Below are positions 30,241 through 38,296 of a DNA stretch of 64,000 bases, in pieces; positions within the stretch are counted from its first letter, which is position 1; every line of letters begins with the position of its first letter. The DNA comes from Carnobacterium maltaromaticum DSM 20342 (lineage in GTDB: Bacteria; Bacillota; Bacilli; Lactobacillales; Carnobacteriaceae). The position numbers were made by a program, and so were the translations under genes. Location of the stretch: contig NZ_JQMX01000001.1 in assembly GCF_000744945.1 (NCBI RefSeq), positions 3,421,130-3,485,129 of the forward strand, in the 5' to 3' direction. Under the pieces are notes generated by a model. The model was given only the letters and a program-made list of their open reading frames with translations. It made no database searches and was not told where the DNA came from.

Positions 30241-32230
30241 AAAAGTCTTGAAAGTGCTTAGTATTTTTCTAGGCACTCTTTTTCTAGTGTGCTTTATTAT
30301 CGGTTTATTTCCAGTTACTAGAGCATATGCAACTGGTTGGATTATAGAAGCTAATGACGTTGTAGCAGAATTTACAAAACACCCTATCATGAATTATTCA
30401 CTGGATTTTTATGTTGATACAAGTTGGCAGTGGTTACCATGGAAATGGGATGACGGCATTATGTCTGCAGTCTATTACATGTTGTATTTATTGGCTAATA
30501 TGTTTTGGATGTTAAACGCACTAATGAGTTATTTTGTTGGGTATATTGTGGAACAAGCTTTTACATTAGATTTTGTTTCTACTACTATCAGCCAACTATC
30601 AAAAAATATTCAGACCATTGCGGGAATTGATAGCGGCGGGCTAAAAAGTGAAGGGCTATTCCCTATGCTGTTGCCTTTTGGGATTGTTATAACAGGTGCT
30701 TATATTGCGTATATGGGTGTTTACAAAAGAAAATTATCTACAGCATTAAGTAAAGCTTTAACGTTTCTGCTAGTAACTATTTTTAGTATGGGATTTGTAG
30801 CTTATTCAAACAATTATTTGACCAAGATTAATGGTTTTTCAACTGAATTTAACACGGAAATTTTAAACATTGGAAACAAAATATCAGCGGGTGAAGACGA
30901 AACTGAGCTTGCTCCAGAAGTTCGGTTAAGAGATACATTATTTAAAATTCAAGTAACTCAACCTTATACGATTCTACAATATGGTGATTCAACGGTAGAC
31001 AATGAGCGATTAGAGAAAATTTTAAGTGTTGACCCACTTTCTAATGATGATAGTCGGGCTAAAGCGGTAGAAAATGAGGTTAAAGAAGGCAATACAAACA
31101 TGGGCTTTCAAAATGCGGGTAACCGTTTAGGAATGACGTTAATGATTTTGGTTATTAATCTCACGATCTCATTTGTCGTTTTATCATTAGTCGCTTTGAA
31201 ATTATTTGCAGATGTTATGTTTATTGTATATGCCACATTTTTACCTGTTGCGTTAGCATTTGGCATGTTTCCAGGTACAGAAAGAATTGTACAAATGGGA
31301 TTCATGAAAATGTTCAATGCCTTATTAAATAAGTCGGGGATTACGCTTATTTTAACAGTAGCGTGCTCTATCTCTCAATTGCTTTATAACACGACTGTAA
31401 ATAAAGGGTTTATGTTGATGGCATTTGTTCAAATTGTTGTATGGATTGGAATTAAATATAAATCCAATGAACTATTAGGCTATATGTCCTTAAATAACAA
31501 TGACAGTAAACAAGTAAGCCAAGGCTTAGGGCAAACAGCTAGAAAAGTAACGAGAACGATTGGTGCTAATACTAGGCGAGTCCGTCATAATCGGATGTTA
31601 GGAGCTTTAACTAAAGGGGAAAATAGAAATACTGCTAATACTAATGGCGATTCTGTCTCACCTAGTAAAGGTAGTAATAATCCTATGAAAAATAATGTAG
31701 GTAGGAGAAATGCTGAAAAGACTAATGAACAAGACCTAAAACGTAAACCGACTAGTTATAAACCTAGAAATGAAGCGGAGCGTGTAGGGACTAAATTAGG
31801 AAGAATAGCCTCCATTAAAGACAATGTAGGTAAGAAATTTGACAGTGTTAAAGATGGGGTGAAAAATGCGCCTGTAAATGGAAAATATGCAGTAAACCGC
31901 ATGAAATCAACGGCAAAACAAACCGTTAATAGTGTTCGTACTGGTGCAGATATGGAAAAATTAACTGCTCGAAAACAACGAGTAAAAGCTAGAAAAGAAA
32001 GAAGTCAGCAAGTAAGCGCAAAATCTCGTGAAATGCGTGTGGGTGTATTAAACCGTAAACAAGAAATTATGACTCAAAGAATGCACCCAACTCAAAGGGT
32101 TACTCCGAGTGGGGTTATTCAAAAAAGCGCTCAAGTTTCAAGTGGCTTGAAACGTGATAGATTAGCGAAAATTTCACCTAAAGAAAAAAGAATAACCTCA
32201 AGAAATAGAGGGAAAACAGGAGGGAGATAG
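30227..32230 (+). CDS. VirB6-like polytopic channel protein (ConG/Orf15 type)
   Basis: About 667 residues. The start is ATG 30227 after GAGGAGGGGG. There is an N-terminal membrane segment, then a group of hydrophobic segments between residues 80 and 410 (VirB6-like core), and a long hydrophilic basic C-terminal tail of about 220 residues rich in Lys, Arg, Ser and Asn that is likely disordered and DNA- or protein-binding. It equals Tn916 Orf15 and ICEBs1 ConG by order and architecture. Confidence 0.9.
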   Translation: MKRIKKVLKVLSIFLGTLFLVCFIIGLFPVTRAYATGWIIEANDVVAEFTKHPIMNYSLDFYVDTSWQWLPWKWDDGIMSAVYYMLYLLANMFWMLNALMSYFVGYIVEQAFTLDFVSTTISQLSKNIQTIAGIDSGGLKSEGLFPMLLPFGIVITGAYIAYMGVYKRKLSTALSKALTFLLVTIFSMGFVAYSNNYLTKINGFSTEFNTEILNIGNKISAGEDETELAPEVRLRDTLFKIQVTQPYTILQYGDSTVDNERLEKILSVDPLSNDDSRAKAVENEVKEGNTNMGFQNAGNRLGMTLMILVINLTISFVVLSLVALKLFADVMFIVYATFLPVALAFGMFPGTERIVQMGFMKMFNALLNKSGITLILTVACSISQLLYNTTVNKGFMLMAFVQIVVWIGIKYKSNELLGYMSLNNNDSKQVSQGLGQTARKVTRTIGANTRRVRHNRMLGALTKGENRNTANTNGDSVSPSKGSNNPMKNNVGRRNAEKTNEQDLKRKPTSYKPRNEAERVGTKLGRIASIKDNVGKKFDSVKDGVKNAPVNGKYAVNRMKSTAKQTVNSVRTGADMEKLTARKQRVKARKERSQQVSAKSREMRVGVLNRKQEIMTQRMHPTQRVTPSGVIQKSAQVSSGLKRDRLAKISPKEKRITSRNRGKTGGR

Positions 32231-32235
32231 AACCA

Positions 32236-33180
32236 ATGAAAAAAGCGATTAAATTTAAAATAATGATGGGACTAGCTCCTATTGTAAGTATTTTATTAAT
32301 TATCGTAATGATGACCTCAACGCTTGGAGGTGGAAAAAAAGAAACAACTAATTCGGGTAACACTACAGTTGTAGGATTGTCGCCCGAAGTTCTTTCTTAT
32401 AAACCGCTTGTTGAAAAATATTGCAAACTCGAAAATATTCAGGATAAAGTGAATATTATTCTAGCAATTATGATGCAAGAAAGCGGTGGACGTGTTCCCG
32501 ATGTCATGCAAAGCTCAGAAAGTTTAGGCTTACCAGTCAATACGTTACAACCAGAGGCTTCAATTGCGCAAGGAGTAAAATACTTTGCGAGTCTTTTAAA
32601 AGGGACTGAGGATGAAGATACCGCTATCCAAAGCTATAACTATGGTGGTGGATTCATTAGTTGGTTGACTGATAAAGGTGGAAAGTATTCTAAAGAGTTA
32701 GCGGTTCGGTTTAGTGATGAAATGGCAATCAAACAAGGATGGAATGCCTATGGCGATAAAGAGTATGTGCCCCATGTTAGACGTTATTTAGGAGTAGCTT
32801 TAGATTCAGAGTTTGCTAAAAAAGTAATGGCGGAAGCTGTGAAGTATGAGGGATTACCTTATACATTTGGTGGCGTTCCTCCTAGTGCTTTCGATTGTTC
32901 TAGCTTAACGCAATGGTGCTATGGTGTAGCGGGTGTCTCGTTGCCACGTACGGCACAAATGCAATATGATTCTATGACTATTGTGACAAGTGCCACCGAA
33001 GCACAAGAAGGCGATTTAGTATTCTTTAAAAACACCTATGCAACAAGTGATTTTATTACACATGTAGGAATTTATTTAGGAAATGGAAAAATGTTTCATG
33101 CGGGCGATCCAATTGGTTACGCCGATATTACTAGTGAGTTTTGGCAAAGTCATTTAGTTGGATTTGGTCGAGCACAATAA
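32236..33180 (+). CDS. Bifunctional peptidoglycan hydrolase of the transfer system (CwlT/Orf14 type)
   Basis: 314 residues. A membrane anchor (MGLAPIVSILLIIVMM) is followed by a lysozyme-like glycosidase domain with catalytic Glu in IMMQESGGRVPDVMQSSES. The C-terminal NlpC/P60 endopeptidase domain has Cys in FDCSSLTQWCYG and His in FITHVGIYLGNG. In ICEBs1 the equivalent CwlT is needed for transfer because it opens the wall for the channel. It sits in the same place, after ConG and before TcpC. Confidence 0.93.
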   Translation: MKKAIKFKIMMGLAPIVSILLIIVMMTSTLGGGKKETTNSGNTTVVGLSPEVLSYKPLVEKYCKLENIQDKVNIILAIMMQESGGRVPDVMQSSESLGLPVNTLQPEASIAQGVKYFASLLKGTEDEDTAIQSYNYGGGFISWLTDKGGKYSKELAVRFSDEMAIKQGWNAYGDKEYVPHVRRYLGVALDSEFAKKVMAEAVKYEGLPYTFGGVPPSAFDCSSLTQWCYGVAGVSLPRTAQMQYDSMTIVTSATEAQEGDLVFFKNTYATSDFITHVGIYLGNGKMFHAGDPIGYADITSEFWQSHLVGFGRAQ

Positions 33181-33196
33181 GAAGGGGATGAAGGAA

Positions 33197-34066
33197 TTGA
33201 AAAAAGATAAAGTGAAAGTAAAACACGTAACACCAAAAAAGAATAGAAAGCTCATTTTAATTAGTATGTGGGTACTGGTTGGTGGAAGTGTTCTTTTTGG
33301 AGTGTTTAACAATATGCGCTCTGAACGTCAAATTATTACGGAAAAAACAGAAGTCGTTAGAGAATTGGATAGTAATTATCTAGGCATGAATAGCTTTGTA
33401 ACTAATTTTGCTAAAGTATATTACTCGTGGGATACCACAAACGAGAGCAAAGAAAAACGAAAGGAAAGCTTAAAATCCTTTATGAGTGAGGATTTAGTAA
33501 ATTTGAACGGTGATAATTTAAGAGAAGTGAAAGAAAAATCGAGCGTTTCTAATGTTCAAATTTATTCAGTTACGCCAATTGAAGGGGAAAAAAATCAATA
33601 TACGGTCTTTTATACAGTGGAGCAAGTTGTTAATTCTGTTACTGCAGTAAATGCGTATACAGTTGATTTATATAATGATGGCGTTAGTTTTGTGATTACC
33701 AAAAACCCGACATTTGTAGCGACTCCCAAAACGTCTAGCTTTGTTAAAAAGCATGATAAAACAAGTGATGTGATTGAGGATTCAAAAACGTTACAATCCT
33801 TTTTAGAAACGTTCTTTAAGATTTATCCAACAGCGACACAAAAAGAGCTAGTTTACTATACAACAGATAAGAGTGTAAAAGCGATTAATAAAAAGTATAC
33901 ACTGGTATCTGTTAATAATGTGGTCATAAAGAAAGTAAAAGATAGCTACCATGTTCATTTTTATGTCGCTTATATGGATGAATTTTCAAAGATGCAAGTT
34001 ATCAACGAATATAATGCTGTAATTGTTAAAAAAGAAGGTAATTTTGTAATCGAGGAGTTGAAATAA
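33197..34066 (+). CDS. tcpC: TcpC-family conjugal transfer protein (ConC/Orf13 type)
   Basis: About 289 residues: a basic N-terminus, one membrane segment (LILISMWVLVGGSVLFGVF), and two extracellular NTF2/TcpC-like domains. The domain order matches Tn916 Orf13 and ICEBs1 ConC, VirB8-like scaffold proteins. I place the start at TTG 33197, where AAGGGG lies nine bases upstream; an ATG at 33188 directly abuts that site and is less plausible. It ends one base before the next ATG. Confidence 0.85.
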   Translation: MKKDKVKVKHVTPKKNRKLILISMWVLVGGSVLFGVFNNMRSERQIITEKTEVVRELDSNYLGMNSFVTNFAKVYYSWDTTNESKEKRKESLKSFMSEDLVNLNGDNLREVKEKSSVSNVQIYSVTPIEGEKNQYTVFYTVEQVVNSVTAVNAYTVDLYNDGVSFVITKNPTFVATPKTSSFVKKHDKTSDVIEDSKTLQSFLETFFKIYPTATQKELVYYTTDKSVKAINKKYTLVSVNNVVIKKVKDSYHVHFYVAYMDEFSKMQVINEYNAVIVKKEGNFVIEELK

Positions 34067-34067
34067 A

Positions 34068-34637
34068 ATGATGAAAAAGATCATAACTGCAGTAGCGGCT
34101 ATTCTTTTATTAAGTGGATATTTTTTGGTAAATTCCTATACTAAGAAGTTGGATGAGAAAGAACTAAAAATCGAGACTTTGAAAAAAGAGGTTGCAAAAT
34201 TAACGCTTGAAAATAATAATCAAGAATCATCAGTTGAAGAATCAAAAGAAATTACAATAGGAGAAAAGGCTGTGAATGAAGATTTTGAAAACTTCATAAC
34301 TGACTTTATTAATGGTATGTATGATTATAATTCTAATGCAGAACGCAATGAGAATATCAAAACCTTAGTGACAACTGATTATTATGATTTATTAAAACAG
34401 TACGATTCAAGCACTACAAGTATAAGTAAGCTAAAGGACGTATACTTTTATAAACTAACTAACGAGAGTCAAGCTATAGTACGTGTGAAATACACGTATG
34501 CGATTGGTGAAGCTAAACCGAATGAATTTGATCTATTGGTAACTTTGAAAGTTGCAAAAGATTCTAGTGGTGGCTATCAAGTTGAAACGCAACAAAATGA
34601 GAGTATTCAATATCAAACACAACAAAAAGTTTGGTAA
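34068..34637 (+). CDS. Putative single-domain transfer-associated exported protein
   Basis: 189 residues. A membrane segment at the N-terminus (IITAVAAILLLSGYFLVN), a coiled-coil-like stretch (KKLDEKELKIETLKKEVAKL), and an extracellular domain that looks like a single TcpC/NTF2-like unit (DFITDFINGMYDYNSNAERNENI). It is adjacent to and co-oriented with tcpC and probably closes the transfer operon, since a terminator follows. It is not found under a firm name in the systems I know. Confidence 0.7.
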   Translation: MMKKIITAVAAILLLSGYFLVNSYTKKLDEKELKIETLKKEVAKLTLENNNQESSVEESKEITIGEKAVNEDFENFITDFINGMYDYNSNAERNENIKTLVTTDYYDLLKQYDSSTTSISKLKDVYFYKLTNESQAIVRVKYTYAIGEAKPNEFDLLVTLKVAKDSSGGYQVETQQNESIQYQTQQKVW

Positions 34638-34658
34638 ACAATGTTATACAGTAAAAAA

Positions 34659-34694
34659 GGTAAACTATCCTAATGATAGATTATCTTTTTTTTT
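34659..34694 (+). terminator. Terminator at the end of the transfer operon
   Basis: GGTAAACTATC and GATAGATTATC form a stem with a mismatch and a wobble around the loop CTAAT, followed by nine Ts. The rest of the 283-base gap to the next gene is AT-rich and contains a TATAAT-like -10 near 34890. Confidence 0.75.
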
Positions 34695-34920
34695 AGTTAT
34701 TTAGTATGGTATAATTAGTAAGGAGCAAAAATGGTAAATTGAACATAAAAATTAAAATAAGTAATTGGAAGATTTATATGTTAAAATTGTAACTTTTGAA
34801 TAGTTGCCAAAACTACAGAAAACATATTGATAATAGGGCATTTGTTAGTATGTTTAAAAGTAAAAAGAAAAGTATAGATATCAATTAGTATATAATAGTT
34901 TGTGATGAGGAGGTTTTATT

Positions 34921-35613
34921 ATGATGGATGTACTAAATAATATCTTAACGTTTACAGGTATTATAGGCTCGATTTACGGCGTTGGATCATGGTTATATTA
35001 TCATAAAATAACATTCTATTTAAAATTAAACAAAATTCTATCTTTTAGAAGAGAAATCAATTTTGATTTAATGACATCTTTTGAAAAAAATCAAACATTG
35101 GATTTTAAAAAGATTGAAGAGATTTTTAAAGAAAATGGGTACCAATATCAAAAGGTTCAAAATCTTAAAAATAGTAAGATATACAATTTAGGTAGTTTTT
35201 TATTTGAAATAAAACAAATAGATTCTATTGAAGAAGATGATAAAAATGTGAGTATGGGAGTAATAAATGCAGCAGTAACTTATAAAACAGCTTTAAAAAT
35301 TATTTCCGATTATGAAAAAATCGCAAAATCAATATTTGTAAATGAAAATATTTTGTCTGCTGAAACGCAATCTTCTTTGACTTTGAAATATGGTAAAAAT
35401 AATCCTTTTATGGGGAGGAACTTAGCAAATTTAGAAAAAAATTCTATAAAGTATTTTTCTTGCCAAGTGAGTTTTAATGAAATTATAGGGAATGATGATC
35501 CGACTACAGAAGGTAATGATGTCTTTATCTATAAAGAATCTATTAATTACACAACAAATGATTTGCCCAGTTTAGTTAATATAGCAAAAATTTGTTTTAA
35601 TACGTATAAATAA
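34921..35613 (+). CDS. Unknown membrane-anchored protein, ICE cargo
   Basis: 230 residues (or 229 from the second Met), with an AGGAGG site upstream. One N-terminal membrane segment (FTGIIGSIYGVGSWLYYHK) precedes a soluble domain of mixed alpha/beta character that is probably cytoplasmic. I do not recognise the family. It has its own promoter region after the transfer-operon terminator, and the base composition is more AT-rich than the neighbouring genes. With the next gene it forms a two-gene cassette 850 bases from attR, a usual place for element cargo such as anti-phage or exclusion functions. That is a positional inference only. Confidence 0.6.
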   Translation: MMDVLNNILTFTGIIGSIYGVGSWLYYHKITFYLKLNKILSFRREINFDLMTSFEKNQTLDFKKIEEIFKENGYQYQKVQNLKNSKIYNLGSFLFEIKQIDSIEEDDKNVSMGVINAAVTYKTALKIISDYEKIAKSIFVNENILSAETQSSLTLKYGKNNPFMGRNLANLEKNSIKYFSCQVSFNEIIGNDDPTTEGNDVFIYKESINYTTNDLPSLVNIAKICFNTYK

Positions 35614-35628
35614 AAGGAGACTAATAAA

Positions 35629-36282
35629 ATGCAAGCAATATCAGTTTTTGAAATAACAAGCCAAGAAAATTTTGAAAGAGTGAATTTGATTAATAAAGAA
35701 ACTAGTGAAAAGCGAGAGTTAAATGGAACTGAAGAAACCTTTAAGACGGAAATGTTTGTAAATGAAACTATTTCTCAGTACACTAGGCTTGCTTTTGCTA
35801 TGGATGAAGAATTTAAATTAAAAGGAAAGGTTTTTAATCAAGATATAACAGGAGTGGTGATTAAAAATACTTACGATGGTTATTTTAACAATATTGATGG
35901 AACTCTAATTTTATTTGCAAATAGGTCAAGTGCAGATTTTATAAGTCAATTCGTATCAGAAGAATTTAATTTGAATTATACTAAAAAAATATTTGATTTA
36001 GAGACTATAATGCGCGAATCCTCTGATGTAAGGAAGACACAGTTTAAAAATGTAAGAATTCAAACCTTGAGTGGTAGTTCCTTAAATGGAAATAGGGTAA
36101 ATCAAACTGAATTATACGATTTACTTAATCAAAATGGAGAATTATCTCAAATCGCAGTCACATATCCAATTAATAATGTGGATGTTAGTTTTTCTATATC
36201 TACTAATGGTGCTATTGTATTATTTTCTACCATGGAAAATATTGATATATTAACATTAATAGAAGAGTTATTTTTATTTTAA
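35629..36282 (+). CDS. Unknown soluble protein paired with the preceding gene, ICE cargo
   Basis: 217 residues, no membrane segment or signal, AAAGGAGA site upstream and only 15 bases after the previous stop, so the two are co-transcribed. The protein appears built of beta-strands with helices and has no motif I recognise (starts MQAISVFEITSQENFERVNL). The pairing of a membrane-anchored and a soluble partner suggests a two-component device in which one senses and the other acts at the membrane. No function can be assigned. The 178 bases from here to attR show nothing recognisable. Confidence 0.6.
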   Translation: MQAISVFEITSQENFERVNLINKETSEKRELNGTEETFKTEMFVNETISQYTRLAFAMDEEFKLKGKVFNQDITGVVIKNTYDGYFNNIDGTLILFANRSSADFISQFVSEEFNLNYTKKIFDLETIMRESSDVRKTQFKNVRIQTLSGSSLNGNRVNQTELYDLLNQNGELSQIAVTYPINNVDVSFSISTNGAIVLFSTMENIDILTLIEELFLF

Positions 36283-36460
36283 AATTAGCCTTATTTCTTT
36301 CTAACAGAATTAATAAATGTACGAATTTCTAGGGTTTTGATATGAAAAAGTCACTAAGAAAACACTAAATCAATCTTAAATTAGACATTTTTATCTGTTA
36401 AATAAAGTGTAAATCATTGTTTAAAAACAGTTTTAACTAGTGCAAGTGAGGCTTAACAGA

Positions 36461-36549
36461 ACTCAAAATCCTGTGCCCGCAAGGGCGTGCCGGTTCGACC
36501 CCGGCCGCCGGTATACTAGTAGTATCAACGTTTCTAACGATTCGTTGGT
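36461..36549 (+). repeat. attR, 89-bp direct repeat (right)
   Basis: Identical to 15715-15803. It is a copy of the tRNA-Leu 3' half plus 36 bases, but it lacks the 5' half of the tRNA, so it is not a gene. The sequence after it (CTTTTTTTTGCG) also resembles that following attL. Confidence 0.93.
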
Positions 36550-36612
36550 ACTTTTTTTTGCGTTTTCGAAAATAAAAGTCTCCAAAAAGTCTCCATTTTA
36601 GAAATACATAGA

Positions 36613-36792
36613 TTAGAATAGGTCATCTAAAGGGTCACTTACAGTTTTTTATTTGTTAGGATATAGGTGAGAGTACGTTTCTATTGTAGTCGTTATACTA
36701 GAGTGTCCTTAACGTTCTTTAATAGTATCGTATCTTTCTCTACCATTGCTTAAATCAATCAGCATAGCTACATGAGAGTGCCTAAAATCGTG
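36613..36792 (-). pseudogene. Relic of a second, related integrase (C-terminal fragment)
   Basis: On the minus strand, 59 codons read HDFRHSHVAMLIDLSNGRER, then after a stop GHSSITTTIETYSHLYPNK, then after another stop KTVSDPLDDLF and a terminal stop. This is clearly homologous to the C-terminal catalytic end of the intact ICE integrase (IHDLRHSHVALLINLSNGRE), but has two internal stops and is cut at its 5' side. It lies at the same distance and orientation from attR as int does from attL, so it marks the end of an earlier element inserted at the same site. Confidence 0.88.
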
Positions 36793-36919
36793 TTCGAGGA
36801 TCCTTGGTGATCAATCTCTGATGTTGATTGGAGCATTGAGCGTTTATGGGCTAGTTACTATATATGATATACTAAAACCAACCTATTAGAGAAGTTAGAA
36901 ATACTTGTTGGAGGTAATT

Positions 36920-37464
36920 ATGTATAATTCAAAAGTTATAGTTGTTAGTGGTATCACAGCTGGTGGAAAGACATCGCTTGTTAAAGAATTAATTGAGAAC
37001 GTAGATAATGCTTGTGCTCTTTCATTTGATGACTATAGCATTGATGCATTGCCATCTGCGCCCCCTATGGAGTTACTTTTAGAAGATTTTAAGACAGCCG
37101 TTAATCAGTATGATATTACTCAGTTAATGGATGATTTTTTTTAACTACTAAGAAACGTGTTTTTGAATTTGTTTTTATCGATTTCCCATTTGGATATGAA
37201 CATGATAGTTTAAAACCCTATATTGATACAGTTATCTATGTGAAAACACCATTAGATGTGTCTTTTGCTCGACAGGTTATTAGAGACTATTCGGATAGAG
37301 ACAAGGAAGAGATTATAAACTGGTCAAAGACGTATCTTAACTATGCACGTCCTATATTTTTAGAACATGAGAAGATAGTTTCTTCAAATGCTGATTACAT
37401 CTTAGACGGAACAATTAGTATGACTGAACAAGTTAACCAACTAAGATATGACGATGTGATTTAA
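36920..37464 (+). pseudogene. P-loop kinase-like gene with a frameshift in a T8 tract
   Basis: The start ATG at 36920 has GGAGG upstream. The first frame gives a P-loop (VSGITAGGKTSLVKEL) and then stops at 37142-37144. The other frame, entered at a run of eight Ts (37135-37142), continues as KKRVFEFVFIDFPFGYEHDSLKPYIDTVIYVKTPLD to 37464. Together this is about 181 residues like a uridine-kinase/AAA-type nucleotide kinase of unknown substrate. One more T would restore the frame. It may be a dead gene, a phase-variable gene, a programmed frameshift, or an error. Confidence 0.7.
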
Positions 37465-37772
37465 TAGTTTAGTTCAAAGAGCTAAACTATTAAATCTATC
37501 AGGTAAATGTTAAAAAATAAAACTCTATGATTTTTTTTGATAGTTTTCATTCGCATCATGAATGTCTACCATGTTCAATTAATATTGAATTTCTTGATCA
37601 TATACCAGCAGAAAATAACTATTTAATCATTATAATTTATTTATAGATATGTGTTATTATAGTAGTATTAAAAATAATAATATGGAAAATTTAAAGCGAA
37701 CTGATGTACCGTATCATTGGGCAGATGATTTATTTGCTAGTCGAGGTTAAGTACTGAAAGTGAGGAATAGTT
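37465..37772. other. Degenerate spacer
   Basis: About 300 bases with no intact gene. The only frame of note (37682-37750, MENLKRTDVPYHWADDLFAS) is 22 codons long and lacks a good ribosome-binding site; it may be the tail of a lost gene. The stretch belongs to the scar beyond attR. Confidence 0.5.
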
Positions 37773-38123
37773 ATGGATAAAGTAGATAAGGTCAAAGAAA
37801 ATATTCATGAACTGTATAATAATTTAATTAAACGCTCAGGCTCTGCTTCGAGTTTATTAGATATTACAGATGTGTTATTACAAGTATATATTAAAATTGA
37901 TACTACAGAAAATCCAGAAGCACTTGTTAATCGTTTAGTAAATTACATTTATAGTGTAGGACTTAAAGGACGTATAAAATTATCACCTGTAGAAGAGAAT
38001 TTATTAAGTGAATTAGGTGTATTTGCTCAAAGAGCTGGTTTAAATGGTTTATATAGAGCTGGTTTTTCAGATAAATCGCAATTTTATAGTTATTTCGATA
38101 AAAATCAAATGCCTAGACACTAA
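37773..38123 (+). CDS. Putative bacteriocin immunity protein
   Basis: 116 residues, soluble, predicted to be all-helical. Length, helix pattern and segments such as LYNNLIKRSGSASSLLDITDVLLQ resemble immunity proteins for class IIa bacteriocins (enterocin-A immunity family), which form four-helix bundles and protect the producer at the mannose PTS. No bacteriocin precursor with a double-glycine leader is visible next to it, so it would be an orphan immunity gene in the degraded region. The family call is from pattern only and may be wrong. Confidence 0.5.
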   Translation: MDKVDKVKENIHELYNNLIKRSGSASSLLDITDVLLQVYIKIDTTENPEALVNRLVNYIYSVGLKGRIKLSPVEENLLSELGVFAQRAGLNGLYRAGFSDKSQFYSYFDKNQMPRH

Positions 38124-38233
38124 AATGAACTATTTCATGTGGTTTTTTTATTAGCAAAAAGGAAAGGCGTAAAAAAACTGCACATGTTTCTATCTATTTC
38201 CTATTATTAAAAATAAGTAACTCACGTTTTGTG

Positions 38234-38262
38234 TTTACATCAATTTTTTTAGTGTATATAAT
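38234..38262 (+). promoter_or_regulatory. Promoter of the MSCRAMM-like gene
   Basis: TTTACA (38234-38239), 17 bases, TATAAT (38257-38262), 34 bases before the start codon of the surface-protein gene. Confidence 0.65.
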
Positions 38263-38296
38263 ATAAAAGAATATATAATAAAATAGAGGTGTAAAG

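Larger units (their letters stand above)
15715..36549. mobile_element. Integrative and conjugative element, Tn916/ICEBs1 superfamily, in tRNA-Leu
   Basis: About 20.8 kb between perfect 89-bp att repeats. Left to right: tyrosine integrase, ImmA-like protease and ImmR-like repressor on the minus strand; then, on the plus strand, Xis, a surface-protein module (L,D-transpeptidase and thioester adhesin), DUF961, TcpA, a MobT-type relaxase with oriT, a string of small proteins, TcpE, TcpF, ConG, a CwlT-type hydrolase, TcpC, and two unknown genes before attR. Every core function known from Tn916 and ICEBs1 is present and unbroken, so it is probably active. Control by an ImmR/ImmA pair predicts induction by DNA damage or cell signalling as in ICEBs1; that is inference. 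Confidence 0.93.

Noticed and set aside
37682..37750. 22-codon frame before the immunity-like gene as a bacteriocin precursor
   Set aside because: No double-glycine leader, no YGNGV-like motif and no good ribosome-binding site.
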